Positions 38,161 through 47,801 of a DNA stretch of 64,000 nt are shown piece after piece (position 1 is the stretch's first letter; each line of letters begins with the position of its first letter). The notes under the pieces were generated by a model. The model was not told the DNA's origin. It searched no databases and worked only from the letters and a program-made list of their open reading frames with translations. The DNA lies in NCBI GenBank assembly GCA_002869535.1, contig PKUK01000009.1, positions 283,030 to 347,029 of the forward strand, written 5' to 3'. The stretch is from Arcobacter sp. Its GTDB lineage: Bacteria; Campylobacterota; Campylobacteria; Campylobacterales; Arcobacteraceae. The translations under genes were made by a program, and so were the position numbers.

Positions 38161-40053
38161 ATGGAATATGATGTAATAGTAGTAGGTGGTGGTCATGCTG
38201 GTATTGAAGCTTCACTAGTTAGTGCTAGAATGGGTAAAAAAACTCTACTAATTACTATGCTAGTTGAACAAATAGGTGCAGCTTCTTGTAACCCTGCAAT
38301 TGGAGGTCTAGCAAAAGGTCACTTAGTGCGAGAGTTAGATGCTATTGGTGGTGAAATGGGACTTTGTACTGATAGTGCTGGTATTCAATTTAGAGTATTA
38401 AATGCCTCAAAATGTGCAGCTGTTCAAGGTAGTCGAGCACAAATTGATATGGATAGATATAGAGAGTATATGAGAGAAGTTTGTCATAATACTGCCAATC
38501 TTGAAATCTACCAAGATGAAGTGACATCTTTACTAACATCAGATGAAAATGAACTTGAAGTATGTGGTGTAAAAACAAAACTTGGAGAAGAGTTTAAATC
38601 AAAAAAAGTAATCCTGACAACTGGAACTTTTATGAAAGGTCTTATTCATATAGGAAGCTCAACTTATGATGCAGGTCGAGCATGGGAATTACCTTCAACT
38701 ACACTATCAACTCAGTTAAAAGAGTTTGGACTAAATGTAGGAAGACTAAAAACAGGAACACCTGCAAGAATCGATGCAAAATCAATTGACTTTTCAAAAA
38801 TGGAAGAACACGGTGGAGATGAAAAACCAACACCTTTTTCATTTAGAACAGATAAAAAAACATTTAATCCAAAACAACACCCATGTTATATCACATATAC
38901 GAACTTAGGAACGCATGGCAAAATTTCTAGTAATTTTCATAGAGCTCCAATGTTTACAGGACAAATTGAAGGACGAGGGCCAAGATACTGTCCAAGTATT
39001 GAGGATAAGGTAAGTAGATTTTCAGAACGTGATAGACATCAACTATTTTTAGAACCACAAACAGCTATGTGTACAGAGTATTATATCAATGGACTTAGTA
39101 CTTCATTACCAATTGATGTTCAAAAAGACATGATTCACTCAATCAATTGATTAGAAAATGCCAAAATAGTTAGATATGGATATGCTATAGAGTATGATTA
39201 TATAGACCCTACTGAGCTTAAACATACTCTAGAGACAAAGAAAGTAAAAAACCTATACCATGCAGGACAAATCAATGCAACAACAGGTTATGAAGAAGCG
39301 GCATCACAAGGACTAATGGCAGGAATCAATGCAGCACTTGCAATTGATGGAAAAGAACCATTTATCCTAAGACGTGATTAAGCATATATAGGTGTTCTAA
39401 TTGATGACTTAGTTACAAAAGGAACATCTGAACCATATAGAATGTTTACAAGCCGTGCTGAGTACAGATTACTTCTGAGAGAAGAAGGAGCTGATTTACG
39501 TCTAAGTCACTATGGACATGATTTTGGTCTTATAGATGATGAAACTATTCAAAAAGTGCAATTCAAAGACAAATGCATAAAAGAAGCAATCGATTTTATG
39601 AAAGATGAATGGTTTACTTCTAAAAAAGAGAATCTAGAACTTCTAGAAAAACTCGGACAAGATAAAATCAAAGATAGAGTTTTATTAGTTGACATTGTAG
39701 GAAGAAACGGTGTAACAAATGAACATCTTGATGAGTTATGTCCACAATTCAAAGAGTTAAATGATTATATAAAAGAGCAAATAATCATCGAAGCCAAATA
39801 TTATAGATATGTTGAAAAACAACAAAAACAAATAGAAAAAATGAAAAAAATGCTTCAATTAAAAATACCAGAGAATTTTGACTATAGAGTAATCCCAGGC
39901 CTTTCAAATGAAGCTGTGGAAAAGCTAGAAAAGTTTAAGCCCCCTACACTTTTCAACGCAGGAGAAATTTCAGGTATAACACCAGCAGCAGTTGATGTTA
40001 TACATTTGTATATAAATTTACAAAATAAATCAATAAAAAATGAAGCTATATAA
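38161..40053 (+). pseudogene. mnmG: tRNA uridine-5-carboxymethylaminomethyl enzyme MnmG (GidA) with two in-frame stops
   Basis: MnmG with MnmE modifies wobble U34 of tRNAs reading NNA/NNG codons. The frame spans 630 codons plus stop, normal length, from the ATG at 38161 with GGAG upstream. Codon 330 (39148-39150) is TGA, in the conserved SIK/N-G-LENA site, where Gly GGA is expected. Codon 407 (39379-39381) is TAA in RRD-x-AYIGVLIDDL, where Glu or Gln is expected. A third change, SKCAAVQ at codon 85 (38413-38415, TGT) for conserved SKG, is also a G-to-T type. The rest is well conserved ([44 protein letters not shown]). If the stops are real, no functional MnmG is made from this copy. Confidence 0.9.
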
Positions 40054-40069
40054 ATAGCCTCATTTTTAT

Positions 40070-41323
40070 CTAAAACAACATACTTTCATCACTTGTATTA
40101 TCTTTAGCTTTTTGTTTTTCCATTTTAAATTTTAAATATGCAGTATTTACACTATGAAATCCAACGTTTTTTGTGAAATCTTCTTTTTTAGTTATTTCAT
40201 TTATAATAACTTCCATAGACTCTATATTTTTTATATCCAATTCTTCTTCAACTTCTGCATAAGTACTCAATAGTGAATCAAAGGCAAAATGGTAATCATA
40301 GGCAAGTTTTCCTTTATCATTAAGGAGTTTTTTTATAAAAACCCATCTATCAAAGATTATACTCCAAGCCTTTTTTTGTTCTGTTGTTATGCATAATTTA
40401 CTAATAATTTCTTTCCATTTAAATAAAGCAAAATATGCTTGATGACTTACCCATAGCTCTCTTATCCACCAATCTTGATATTTGGGGAAGCCTGAAAAAG
40501 TTTTTGTTTTTACTTCGGGGATAAATATCTCATTTATTTTATTAAATTCATTATTGAGACTTTTTATAATGGATTCTATATTTTTTATCTCTTCTTTATC
40601 TCTCTTTTCTTCTGATTGTTTTTCTTTTAATAGTTTTTCATTGAGTTCTAAAGACTTTTTTATCTCCGCAAGTTTTACAGTTTTTCCTTTTAATATCATT
40701 TCTTTTTTTTGTAAAACTTTTTCATTTGCTTCATTTATATTTTGTATTATATTTGAACTTAATATATAAAAATGAAGGACAACAATGGGAAGAAGAAAAT
40801 CAATAGTTGCTATTTCTTGTAAATCTTCTTCATCTATATGCTTTTTTATTGCATTAAACTCACTTCTTATATCTGCTAATTTACTACTAATATCATTTAG
40901 GTCTGAAAGAGACATCTCTATTGATTTTGTTGCTATTTCAAATAGTTCTTTATCATCAAATTTAATATCAGTAGGTAACTCTTCTATGATTCTCAATACC
41001 TCTAATTTTTTGTCATTACTTTGTTCTATATTTAGCTTTATTCTGGAAGGTTGTGCATCAAAATATTTCTTTCTTTCAGCAAGAAAAATTAGTCTTTCTT
41101 TCTCTTCAAGTTCTTTTTCATCCATCGTTAGAAGTTGGGATAGCATTTTTTTATATTTTTCCACAAGTTCGGTTGATACTTCTAAAGAATTTTCTGCTGA
41201 AGCAAAAGATACACGAGAAAGTTTATTAATACCTGCTTCATGGTTTTTAATTTGTTGTTTATGTAAAGCTATTTTTGCTTCATTTTCTTTAATAAGTGCT
41301 TCTAAGGCAATAATACTTTCCAT
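40070..41323 (-). CDS. Coiled-coil hypothetical protein, 417 aa
   Basis: Not recognised. Almost entirely helical with heptad-like charged runs (residues 1-110 and 200-260, rich in Lys/Glu). A single hydrophobic stretch, IDFLLPIVVLHFYILSSNII, lies near residue 180. A Trp-rich patch (YQDWWIRELWVSHQAYFALFKW) follows near 285. It ends with an Asp/Ser-rich tail. No paralogue is seen in the window. Convergent with mnmG, with a 16-base gap. A structural or membrane-tethering protein is possible but not shown. Confidence 0.7.
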   Translation of the reverse strand: MESIIALEALIKENEAKIALHKQQIKNHEAGINKLSRVSFASAENSLEVSTELVEKYKKMLSQLLTMDEKELEEKERLIFLAERKKYFDAQPSRIKLNIEQSNDKKLEVLRIIEELPTDIKFDDKELFEIATKSIEMSLSDLNDISSKLADIRSEFNAIKKHIDEEDLQEIATIDFLLPIVVLHFYILSSNIIQNINEANEKVLQKKEMILKGKTVKLAEIKKSLELNEKLLKEKQSEEKRDKEEIKNIESIIKSLNNEFNKINEIFIPEVKTKTFSGFPKYQDWWIRELWVSHQAYFALFKWKEIISKLCITTEQKKAWSIIFDRWVFIKKLLNDKGKLAYDYHFAFDSLLSTYAEVEEELDIKNIESMEVIINEITKKEDFTKNVGFHSVNTAYLKFKMEKQKAKDNTSDESMLF

Positions 41324-41573
41324 TACAGATATCCTTTAGAAAGGTTGTATAAAATTATTTTATCTAATTAATAGCTAAAACAGAAGGAAAATTGTCTTAT
41401 TTTTAAAATAATCTAATAAAATTAAAATATAAATATTAAATATACAAACTCTTTTATTTCAATAAATCAGTAAATAATTTATAGTAAACTTTAACTAAAA
41501 CATTGTACAATCCCAAAAAATAAAGAGTTTTATCATAATTCTAATCTCATCACAGCAAAAGGAAAAATAAATA

Positions 41574-42419
41574 ATGCAAGTTTATATTTATGCAAAAAGT
41601 GGTCATAACATTGGTCTTGAAGCAACAAGAAGATGTGCAGCAGTTGCCTCAATATTAAAAGAGTTTGATCCTATATTATGTACTTGCGATTTTAGAGCTG
41701 GTGTTTATGCTAAAGAAGAGCTAGGTATTAAAAAATATGTAAGCGTTGATGTTTTAACGAACCTTCCAAATATGATGAAAAGAGGCGATATCTTAATCTT
41801 TGATTCAGATGAGACAACAAAATTTATGGAAACTCATATGAAAGATTTCTGCTCATTACTTTATAAAATAGGAGATGATATTCCAGATTTTATTATAGAT
41901 ACTTCTCTTTTTGTAAAAAATGAAAGTCCAAAATTAGAAAAGACTTTTTTCTTTGGCGATGATGATTACGAAAACAAGTTACTTGAACTTACAAATAATA
42001 GTTCAAAACAAGAACTTAATTTACTATTAGGGCACTACTTCTTTTTAGGTAATGAATCAAAACTTGCTGCATATTTTAATATGCTATTTACAGATGAAGA
42101 GTATGTAAATACCATATAAAATTCAAAGTTTTTATTAACAACATCACTTCAAAGTTGCTTTGAATCTATTGCTTGTGGGAACAATCCTATTTTACTTTTA
42201 AGACAAGACAAAGAGTATAATATGGAATTTATTTCAAATTTAAACATTCCTACAATAAACTATAACGAAAACTTAGATAAAATAGTCTCAGAATTTGAAG
42301 AAAAAATAATTTCTTATCCAAAACTAAATGAAATAGATAATTTTGATTTTACTCCTATCATAGAACAAGTAAGTAAAAAAATAGATGCTTATAATAAACT
42401 CTCAAGCATAGAATCATAA
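41574..42419 (+). pseudogene. PseG/MurG-like glycosyltransferase-fold protein with an in-frame stop
   Basis: The frame is 282 codons, with TAA at codon 182 (42117-42119) between EEYVNTI and NSKFLLTTSLQSCFE; the same frame continues cleanly to 42419. GAA to TAA would explain it. The N-terminus (KSGHNIGLEATRRCAAVASILKEF) and the post-stop segment SLQSCFESIACGNNPILL recall the GT-B fold of PseG/MurG-type proteins, where the latter stretch contacts the UDP-sugar. The resemblance is partial and function is unassigned. It is monocistronic ahead of ccoG. Confidence 0.6.
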
Positions 42420-42439
42420 GCTGAGCTTATCAATTTTTT
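42416..42439 (+). terminator. Probable terminator before ccoG
   Basis: ATAAGCT and AGCTTAT form a short stem overlapping the stop codon, followed by CAATTTTTT. The stem is short, so termination may be partial. Confidence 0.45.
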
Positions 42440-42520
42440 ATGCTATTTGTAAGTTCTTATCTTCTATAATTCAAAAAACAAAGGTGAAATAGTATAAGTT
42501 CACCTTATGAAAGGCAAAAA

Positions 42521-43906
42521 ATGGCTTCCGATACTGTCCAACTTCCTAAAAAAAGACCTTATAGATTTAATAGGTATTATGTTTATTTAATTGTTACAAT
42601 TATGGCTTTGGTAATACCATTTATTAGAATAAATGGTAATCACATCTTTTTATTATCATTTGATAAAAAACAACTACACCTAATGGGGATTGCATTTGAT
42701 ATGCAAGAACTTTATATGATGCCCTTGTTATTAATGTTGTTATTTTTAGGTATTTTTGCTGTTACTGCTATTGGTGGTAGAGCTTGGTGTGGATGGGCAT
42801 GTCCTCAAACTATCTTTAGAGTTGTTTATAGAGATTTGATTGAATCAACTTTATTAAAATTAAGAAGAATCAAAAACAAACAAAAAGAACCTGATTATTC
42901 AAAAGCCGAAAACGCAAGTAAAAAAGTTGTAGGTATTATTTTGTGGTCTATTTTATCTTTAGTTGCTGCTGCTGACTTTATGTGGTATTTTGTTCCACCA
43001 GAAGATTTCTTTGCATATTTACAAGACCCTACGGAGCACATGTTTTTAATAGGAATTGTTTTATCAATTGCTGCATTTTTAATCTATGATGTTGTAAAAC
43101 TAAAAGAAGATTTTTGTGTATACATATGTCCATATTCAAGAGTTCAATCAGTTTTATATGATGATAATACTCTCCAAGCAATCTACTCTACAAATAGAGG
43201 TGGAGATATTTATAATGATAAAAAAGAAAAAATCATTTTTAAAGCAAAAGATTTACCAGATTCAGCAAATGAGTGTACAACCTGTGAATCATGTGTCACT
43301 GTGTGTCCTACACATATTGATATTAGAAAAGGTTTACAGTTAGAGTGTATCAACTGTTTAGAGTGTGTTGATGCATGTACTACTGTTATGGGTAAACTTG
43401 GGAAAGAGTCACTTGTTCAATGGACAAGTACAAATAAAATAAAAAACAATATTCCTACAAAAGTAATTAGAAAATCAACTATTATGTACAGTGTTGCATT
43501 ACTTGTGATAGTTGGACTTTTATTTGTAATGGGTGGTAAAAAAGAGTACATGCTATTAAATGTAAATAAGACTACACAACTTTATAAAATTAAAGATGAT
43601 GGAGTAGTTTCAAATAACTTCTTATTCTTATTTCAAAATACAGATTCAAAAAGACATAAATATAACTTAGAAATAATTGACCATAAAGATATATATATAA
43701 AAAGATTTAGCCCATTTAATCTAAGTGCGGGAAAACTTGCAAAAAAAGTTGTTATTTTAGAAACATCAAAAAGATTGGTTGATAATGCTGATAAAGATAC
43801 ACCAATTCCAGTGACCATCAGAGCTTATGCAGTTGATGAACCTGAAAGAATTCAAGTATTTAGAAAAGCTATATTTATCTACCCTAGAAGCGATAAACTT
43901 AAATAA
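42521..43906 (+). CDS. ccoG: Cytochrome c oxidase accessory protein CcoG (FixG/RdxA)
   Basis: This polyferredoxin-like membrane protein is needed for cbb3 oxidase assembly, probably by reducing copper (461 aa). Several TMs lie in the first 200 residues with CGWACPQTIFR and CVYICPYSR. Two ferredoxin motifs follow, CTTCESCVTVCP and CINCLECVDAC, then one TM (about residues 320-340) and a periplasmic Ig-like domain. No ccoNOPQ genes are in the window. Confidence 0.92.
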   Translation: MASDTVQLPKKRPYRFNRYYVYLIVTIMALVIPFIRINGNHIFLLSFDKKQLHLMGIAFDMQELYMMPLLLMLLFLGIFAVTAIGGRAWCGWACPQTIFRVVYRDLIESTLLKLRRIKNKQKEPDYSKAENASKKVVGIILWSILSLVAAADFMWYFVPPEDFFAYLQDPTEHMFLIGIVLSIAAFLIYDVVKLKEDFCVYICPYSRVQSVLYDDNTLQAIYSTNRGGDIYNDKKEKIIFKAKDLPDSANECTTCESCVTVCPTHIDIRKGLQLECINCLECVDACTTVMGKLGKESLVQWTSTNKIKNNIPTKVIRKSTIMYSVALLVIVGLLFVMGGKKEYMLLNVNKTTQLYKIKDDGVVSNNFLFLFQNTDSKRHKYNLEIIDHKDIYIKRFSPFNLSAGKLAKKVVILETSKRLVDNADKDTPIPVTIRAYAVDEPERIQVFRKAIFIYPRSDKLK

Positions 43907-43915
43907 TACTACTAC

Positions 43916-43949
43916 TTGTAAGTGTGAATTTAAATATTTACACTTACAA
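43916..43949. terminator. Hairpin after ccoG
   Basis: TTGTAAGTGT (43916-43925) pairs with ACACTTACAA (43940-43949) just past the ccoG stop. No strong T-run follows, so it may be a terminator or an operator for pyrG. Confidence 0.4.
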
Positions 43950-43991
43950 AAATCTTCTAAAAAATTAAACCCCTCTTAACAAAACCTTAGC

Positions 43992-44009
43992 TATAATCGC
44001 GGCTATAAT
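43992..44009 (+). promoter_or_regulatory. Two -10-like elements ahead of pyrG
   Basis: TATAAT occurs at 43992-43997 and again at 44004-44009, twelve bases apart, 29 to 46 bases before the pyrG ATG. They may give two start sites; reiterative start-site choice is a known mode of pyr gene control in other bacteria but is not demonstrated here. Confidence 0.5.
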
Positions 44010-44037
44010 AACTACTATTTTTTACGGAGTATCACTA

Positions 44038-45654
44038 ATGACTAAATTTATATTTGTTACGGGTGGAGTCTTGAGTTCCTTAGGAAAAGGGATAACTTCT
44101 GCCTCTATTGCCACTATTTTAAAACAATCAGGTTACAAAGTAACCATGTTAAAAATCGACCCATATTTAAACGTTTACCCAGGAACAATGAGTCCACTAG
44201 AACATGGAGAAGTATTCGTAACAGCAGATGGTGCTGAAACAGATTTAGATTTAGGAAACTACGAAAGATTTATTGATGTAATTCTTGGTGCAAAAAATAG
44301 TTTTACTACTGGTCAAGTTTATCAATCAGTAATCAAAAGAGAAAGAGAAGGTGGATACTTAGGAAAGACTATCCAAGTAATCCCTCACGTAGTTGATGAA
44401 ATAAAAGCAAGAATCTTTGATGCAGCAGAAGGCCATGAGTTTTTAATAGTAGAGCTTGGTGGAACAGTTGGAGATATTGAAGGGCTACCTTTTATGGAAT
44501 CAATTAGAGAAATTAGACATGAATTAGATAAAGATAGAACTATGAATATTCATGTAACACTAGTTCCTTATATAGCAGCAGCAGGTGAACTTAAAACAAA
44601 GCCTACTCAACACAGTGTTCAAGAGTTAAGAAGAATTGGTATTACTCCTCATATGCTTGTTTGTAGAAGTGAAAGACCATTGCCTAAAGAGTTAAAGAAA
44701 AAGCTTGCAATGTCTTGTGATATTAATAATAATGCAGTAATAGAAGCAGGTGATGCTCAATCTATTTATCAAGTGCCAATGAACTTCTTAAAAGAGGGAA
44801 TTTTAACTCCACTTTCAGAACACTTTAATATCAAAATCAAACCAAATATGGAAAAATGGGAAACTCTTGTAAAACATATTATTCTTCCTCAAGATGAGAT
44901 TACAATCGCTTTTGTTGGTAAATACTTAGAACTAAAAGAGTCTTACAAATCTTTAACAGAATCATTGATTCATGCAGGAGCTCACTTAAATACTAAGGTT
45001 AATATTAACTGGTGTGATAGTGAAAGAATTGAAGATGTTGGAGCTTACGACATAATTGGAAACTCAGATGCAATATTAGTTGCTGGTGGTTTTGGAAATA
45101 GAGGTGTTGAAGGTAAGTTAAAAGCAATTGAGTATGCAAGAGTAAATAATATTCCATTTTTAGGGATTTGTTTAGGTATGCAACTCTCTATTGTAGAATA
45201 TTGTAGAAATGTACTTGGAATCGAAGATGCAAACTCAATAGAGTTTGATGATAAGACTGCTAATCCAGCTATATATTTAATTGATGAATTTATGGATCAA
45301 TCGGGAAATAAACAACTTAGAACTCATAAATCACCAATGGGTGGAACAATGAGACTTGGAGAATATCCATTTAATCCAAAAGCTGGAACAAAATTAAAAG
45401 CTGCATATGGAAACAATGAAACATATTTTGAAAGACATAGACATAGATATGAAGCAAACCCTGCCTATAAACAAAAATTAGAAGAAGCAGGAATGATTGT
45501 TTCTGGTGAATCAGATGGACTTATTGAAGCAGTTGAGATAAAAGATCACCCATGGTTTGTTGGTGTTCAGTTTCACCCAGAGTTTACATCTCATTTGGAA
45601 ACACCAAATCCTATAATTACTGATTTTGTAAGACAAGCTACTAAAATAAAGTAA
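44038..45654 (+). CDS. pyrG: CTP synthase
   Basis: Aminates UTP to CTP with glutamine (538 aa). The synthetase domain (about 1-265) has [11 protein letters not shown] and [12 protein letters not shown]; the glutaminase domain has nucleophile GICLGMQLS (about residue 379) and HPEF. Two near-invariant positions are changed: NVDPGTMSP reads NVYPGTMSP (codon 47, TAC at 44176-44178) and LGHYERF reads LGNYERF (codon 74, AAC at 44257-44259). GAC to TAC and CAC to AAC are both G:C to T:A changes near the nucleotide site. PyrG is normally essential without external cytidine, so these are suspect. The stop overlaps the recJ start. Confidence 0.95.
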   Translation: MTKFIFVTGGVLSSLGKGITSASIATILKQSGYKVTMLKIDPYLNVYPGTMSPLEHGEVFVTADGAETDLDLGNYERFIDVILGAKNSFTTGQVYQSVIKREREGGYLGKTIQVIPHVVDEIKARIFDAAEGHEFLIVELGGTVGDIEGLPFMESIREIRHELDKDRTMNIHVTLVPYIAAAGELKTKPTQHSVQELRRIGITPHMLVCRSERPLPKELKKKLAMSCDINNNAVIEAGDAQSIYQVPMNFLKEGILTPLSEHFNIKIKPNMEKWETLVKHIILPQDEITIAFVGKYLELKESYKSLTESLIHAGAHLNTKVNINWCDSERIEDVGAYDIIGNSDAILVAGGFGNRGVEGKLKAIEYARVNNIPFLGICLGMQLSIVEYCRNVLGIEDANSIEFDDKTANPAIYLIDEFMDQSGNKQLRTHKSPMGGTMRLGEYPFNPKAGTKLKAAYGNNETYFERHRHRYEANPAYKQKLEEAGMIVSGESDGLIEAVEIKDHPWFVGVQFHPEFTSHLETPNPIITDFVRQATKIK

Positions 45655-47216
45655 TGTCTAAAGTCACAAAACAAAAACTTTTTGACCTTTTATCTGCAAG
45701 ACACGAAAAGAGTAGCTACTCTAAGCTTGCAGATATTCCCCCTCCAACAAACTTTAAAGATATAGATAAAGCAACTAAACGTGTAAAAAAAGCCATACTT
45801 GACAATGAAAAGATAACTATTGTAGGAGACTATGATGTTGATGGGGTTGTTTCAACATCAATAATGGTAGATTTTTTTAATAAAATTGGCTATGAAGTTG
45901 ATTATATTATTCCAAATAGATTTGAACATGGATATGGCTTATCAACAAAGATTTGTGATCTTATAAATGAAGGTGTAGTAATCACAGTAGATAATGGAAT
46001 CTCTGCATGTGAGGCAACTGAGACTTTAAATAAGAAAAATATTGATGTAATAATTACAGACCACCATACAGTTGGAGAAAATATCCCAAATGCATATGCC
46101 ATCATAAATCCCAAACAACAAGAGTGTAATTTCCCATTTAAAGATATATGCGGAGCTCAAGTAGCTTGGTATTTTTGTGCGGCTATAAAAAAAGAGTTAA
46201 ATCTAAATATCAATATGAGTGATTTTTTAGACCTCTTATGTATTGCAATAATAGCTGATATGATGCCAATGACAAGCCTAAATTATACTATGGTAAGAAA
46301 TGGTTTAAAAAAAATAGAGACTTCAAAAAGAGTTGCCATATCCCACTTACGAAATATCATGAGAAAAAACTCTTTTGTATCTGATGATATAGGATTTATA
46401 ATAGCTCCAAAAATAAATAGTGCTGGAAGAATGGAAGATGCTTCAATTGCATTATCTTTTCTTCTTTCAAATACCATCGAAGAGGCAAATGAGTCCCTAG
46501 AGCTTTTAGAAGAGCTAAACAATAGAAGAAAGAGTATCCAAGAAGAGATATCCCTAAAAGCAAAGTATGAAATTGATATAAACGACAAAGCGATAGTTGT
46601 GTGGGGTGAAAACTGGCATGAGGGAGTTATTGGTATAGTTGCTTCAAAACTATCACATGCTTTTAAAAGACCAGCCTTTATCTTCTCAATAAAAGATGGA
46701 ATTGCAAAAGGAAGTGCAAGGGCAAATGCAGATATCAATCTACATACAATCATTTCTAAAGCACAGCATCTTTTATTGGGTTTTGGTGGACATAAAAATG
46801 CCGCTGGAATAAATATGGAAGTAAAGTATTTAGAAGAGTTTAAAACTATTATGAATAATGTTGTGTCAAATACATCAAAAGAGCTATATATTGAACCCAT
46901 TACCTTAGGAGAACTTGATATTTCAAGTGTTGATTTAGAGTTTATGCAAATAATAGAGAGCTTTGAGCCATATGGATTAGAAAACCACAAACCTATCTTT
47001 AAAATAACAAATGCAAAAATCATAAAGTCTGAACTTTTTGGTAGAGAAAAAAACCATCTAAAGCTTTTTCTAAACTCAGATGGCTTTGAATTTGAAGCTA
47101 TAAAATTTTATAGCAATAATATAAATAAAGATTTTATTGATATGATAATATCAGTAAATAAAAATGAGTTTAGAGGAGATATAAGCCCTCAATTTTTAAT
47201 TCAAGACTTCTTATAA
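45654..47216 (+). CDS. recJ: Single-strand-specific exonuclease RecJ
   Basis: This 5'-3' ssDNA exonuclease acts in recombination and mismatch or base-excision repair. DHH-family motifs are present: IVGDYDVDGV, TVDNGIS, the name-giving TDHHTVGE near residue 135, NSAGRMEDAS and the DHHA1 part WHEGVIGIVASKL with GFGGHKNAAG. At 520 aa it is shorter than the E. coli protein but typical for the phylum. One-base overlap with pyrG. It is convergent with the FlgO-like gene, sharing six bases. Confidence 0.92.
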   Translation: MSKVTKQKLFDLLSARHEKSSYSKLADIPPPTNFKDIDKATKRVKKAILDNEKITIVGDYDVDGVVSTSIMVDFFNKIGYEVDYIIPNRFEHGYGLSTKICDLINEGVVITVDNGISACEATETLNKKNIDVIITDHHTVGENIPNAYAIINPKQQECNFPFKDICGAQVAWYFCAAIKKELNLNINMSDFLDLLCIAIIADMMPMTSLNYTMVRNGLKKIETSKRVAISHLRNIMRKNSFVSDDIGFIIAPKINSAGRMEDASIALSFLLSNTIEEANESLELLEELNNRRKSIQEEISLKAKYEIDINDKAIVVWGENWHEGVIGIVASKLSHAFKRPAFIFSIKDGIAKGSARANADINLHTIISKAQHLLLGFGGHKNAAGINMEVKYLEEFKTIMNNVVSNTSKELYIEPITLGELDISSVDLEFMQIIESFEPYGLENHKPIFKITNAKIIKSELFGREKNHLKLFLNSDGFEFEAIKFYSNNINKDFIDMIISVNKNEFRGDISPQFLIQDFL

Positions 47217-47765
47217 AACTAAAGGTGCGTAAGTAGTTCTTACGTCAGGTGTTCTCTCTAAATCAAGTATCTCTTCATCTATTCGTGTAGAAGCACTTGA
47301 AGAGCTTAATATTGTGCCAGTTCTTATATTTATAAGTTTTATAAATACTATTAATCTTTTTGTTGTAACACTATATGTTCCAACAACTGCAAAGTTTTCA
47401 TTGATAACTTGGTTATTTATTCTATTTGAGTTTCTAGTTAATAGATTAAACCCATGTTCCCCAATTCTAAAGTCATTACCAAGTTCAACCTCTCTAACTA
47501 GTATATTTCTATTAAGTAAAGAGTTTTTTAAAGAGTCTGATAATAAAAAGCCTAATTTAGAATGATTTTGCAATCTATCTAGATTAACAAAGTCTGATAC
47601 TAAAACAGTCTCATCTTTAAAAATATTTTGATCAAATTTAGCATAAGATTTTTCGACTAATGCTCTTAGCATTGCTTGAAAGTTATTTGCTCCATCAATG
47701 TCTTTATAAACACATGAAGTAAAAAGTAGAGGAAGTAAAAGAGATGTTAAAAGAAGTTTAAACAT
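47211..47765 (-). CDS. FlgO-like lipoprotein (copy 2)
   Basis: This lipoprotein has a signal ending LLFTSC and a FlgO-type domain (DETVLVSDFVNLD, LGFLLSDSLKNSLLNR, FAVVGTYSVTTKRLIVFIKLIN). FlgO is an outer-membrane protein of the flagellar H-ring region in Vibrio; other homologues have no proven flagellar role. The start at 47765 (MFKLLLTS) gives a clean signal peptide; an ATG nine codons upstream also exists. It lies after a paralogue in tandem. Confidence 0.75.
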   Translation of the reverse strand: MFKLLLTSLLLPLLFTSCVYKDIDGANNFQAMLRALVEKSYAKFDQNIFKDETVLVSDFVNLDRLQNHSKLGFLLSDSLKNSLLNRNILVREVELGNDFRIGEHGFNLLTRNSNRINNQVINENFAVVGTYSVTTKRLIVFIKLINIRTGTILSSSSASTRIDEEILDLERTPDVRTTYAPLVL

Positions 47766-47801
47766 CTCTTTTTTTAAAACTTTGGGTTTCATAAACTATT
47801 A

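Noticed and set aside
39148-39150. TGA in mnmG as a selenocysteine codon
   Set aside because: The position is a conserved Gly, there is a second stop (TAA) 77 codons later, and no SECIS-like hairpin was noticed directly after the TGA.
39289-39294. Mnm[10 protein letters not shown] (Ala for the usual Gly) as another G-to-T change
   Set aside because: GGA to GCA is a G-to-C change, and Ala may be normal in close relatives, so it was left out of the signature.
40785-41339. A 184-codon plus-strand ORF opposite the coiled-coil gene
   Set aside because: Ser/Phe/Leu-rich antisense of Lys/Glu-rich coding sequence, a common artefact in AT-rich genomes.
46283-47023. A 246-codon minus-strand ORF inside recJ
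   Set aside because: It is a shadow frame rich in Ser/Phe/Ile opposite a clearly conserved recJ and has no ribosome site or family motif.
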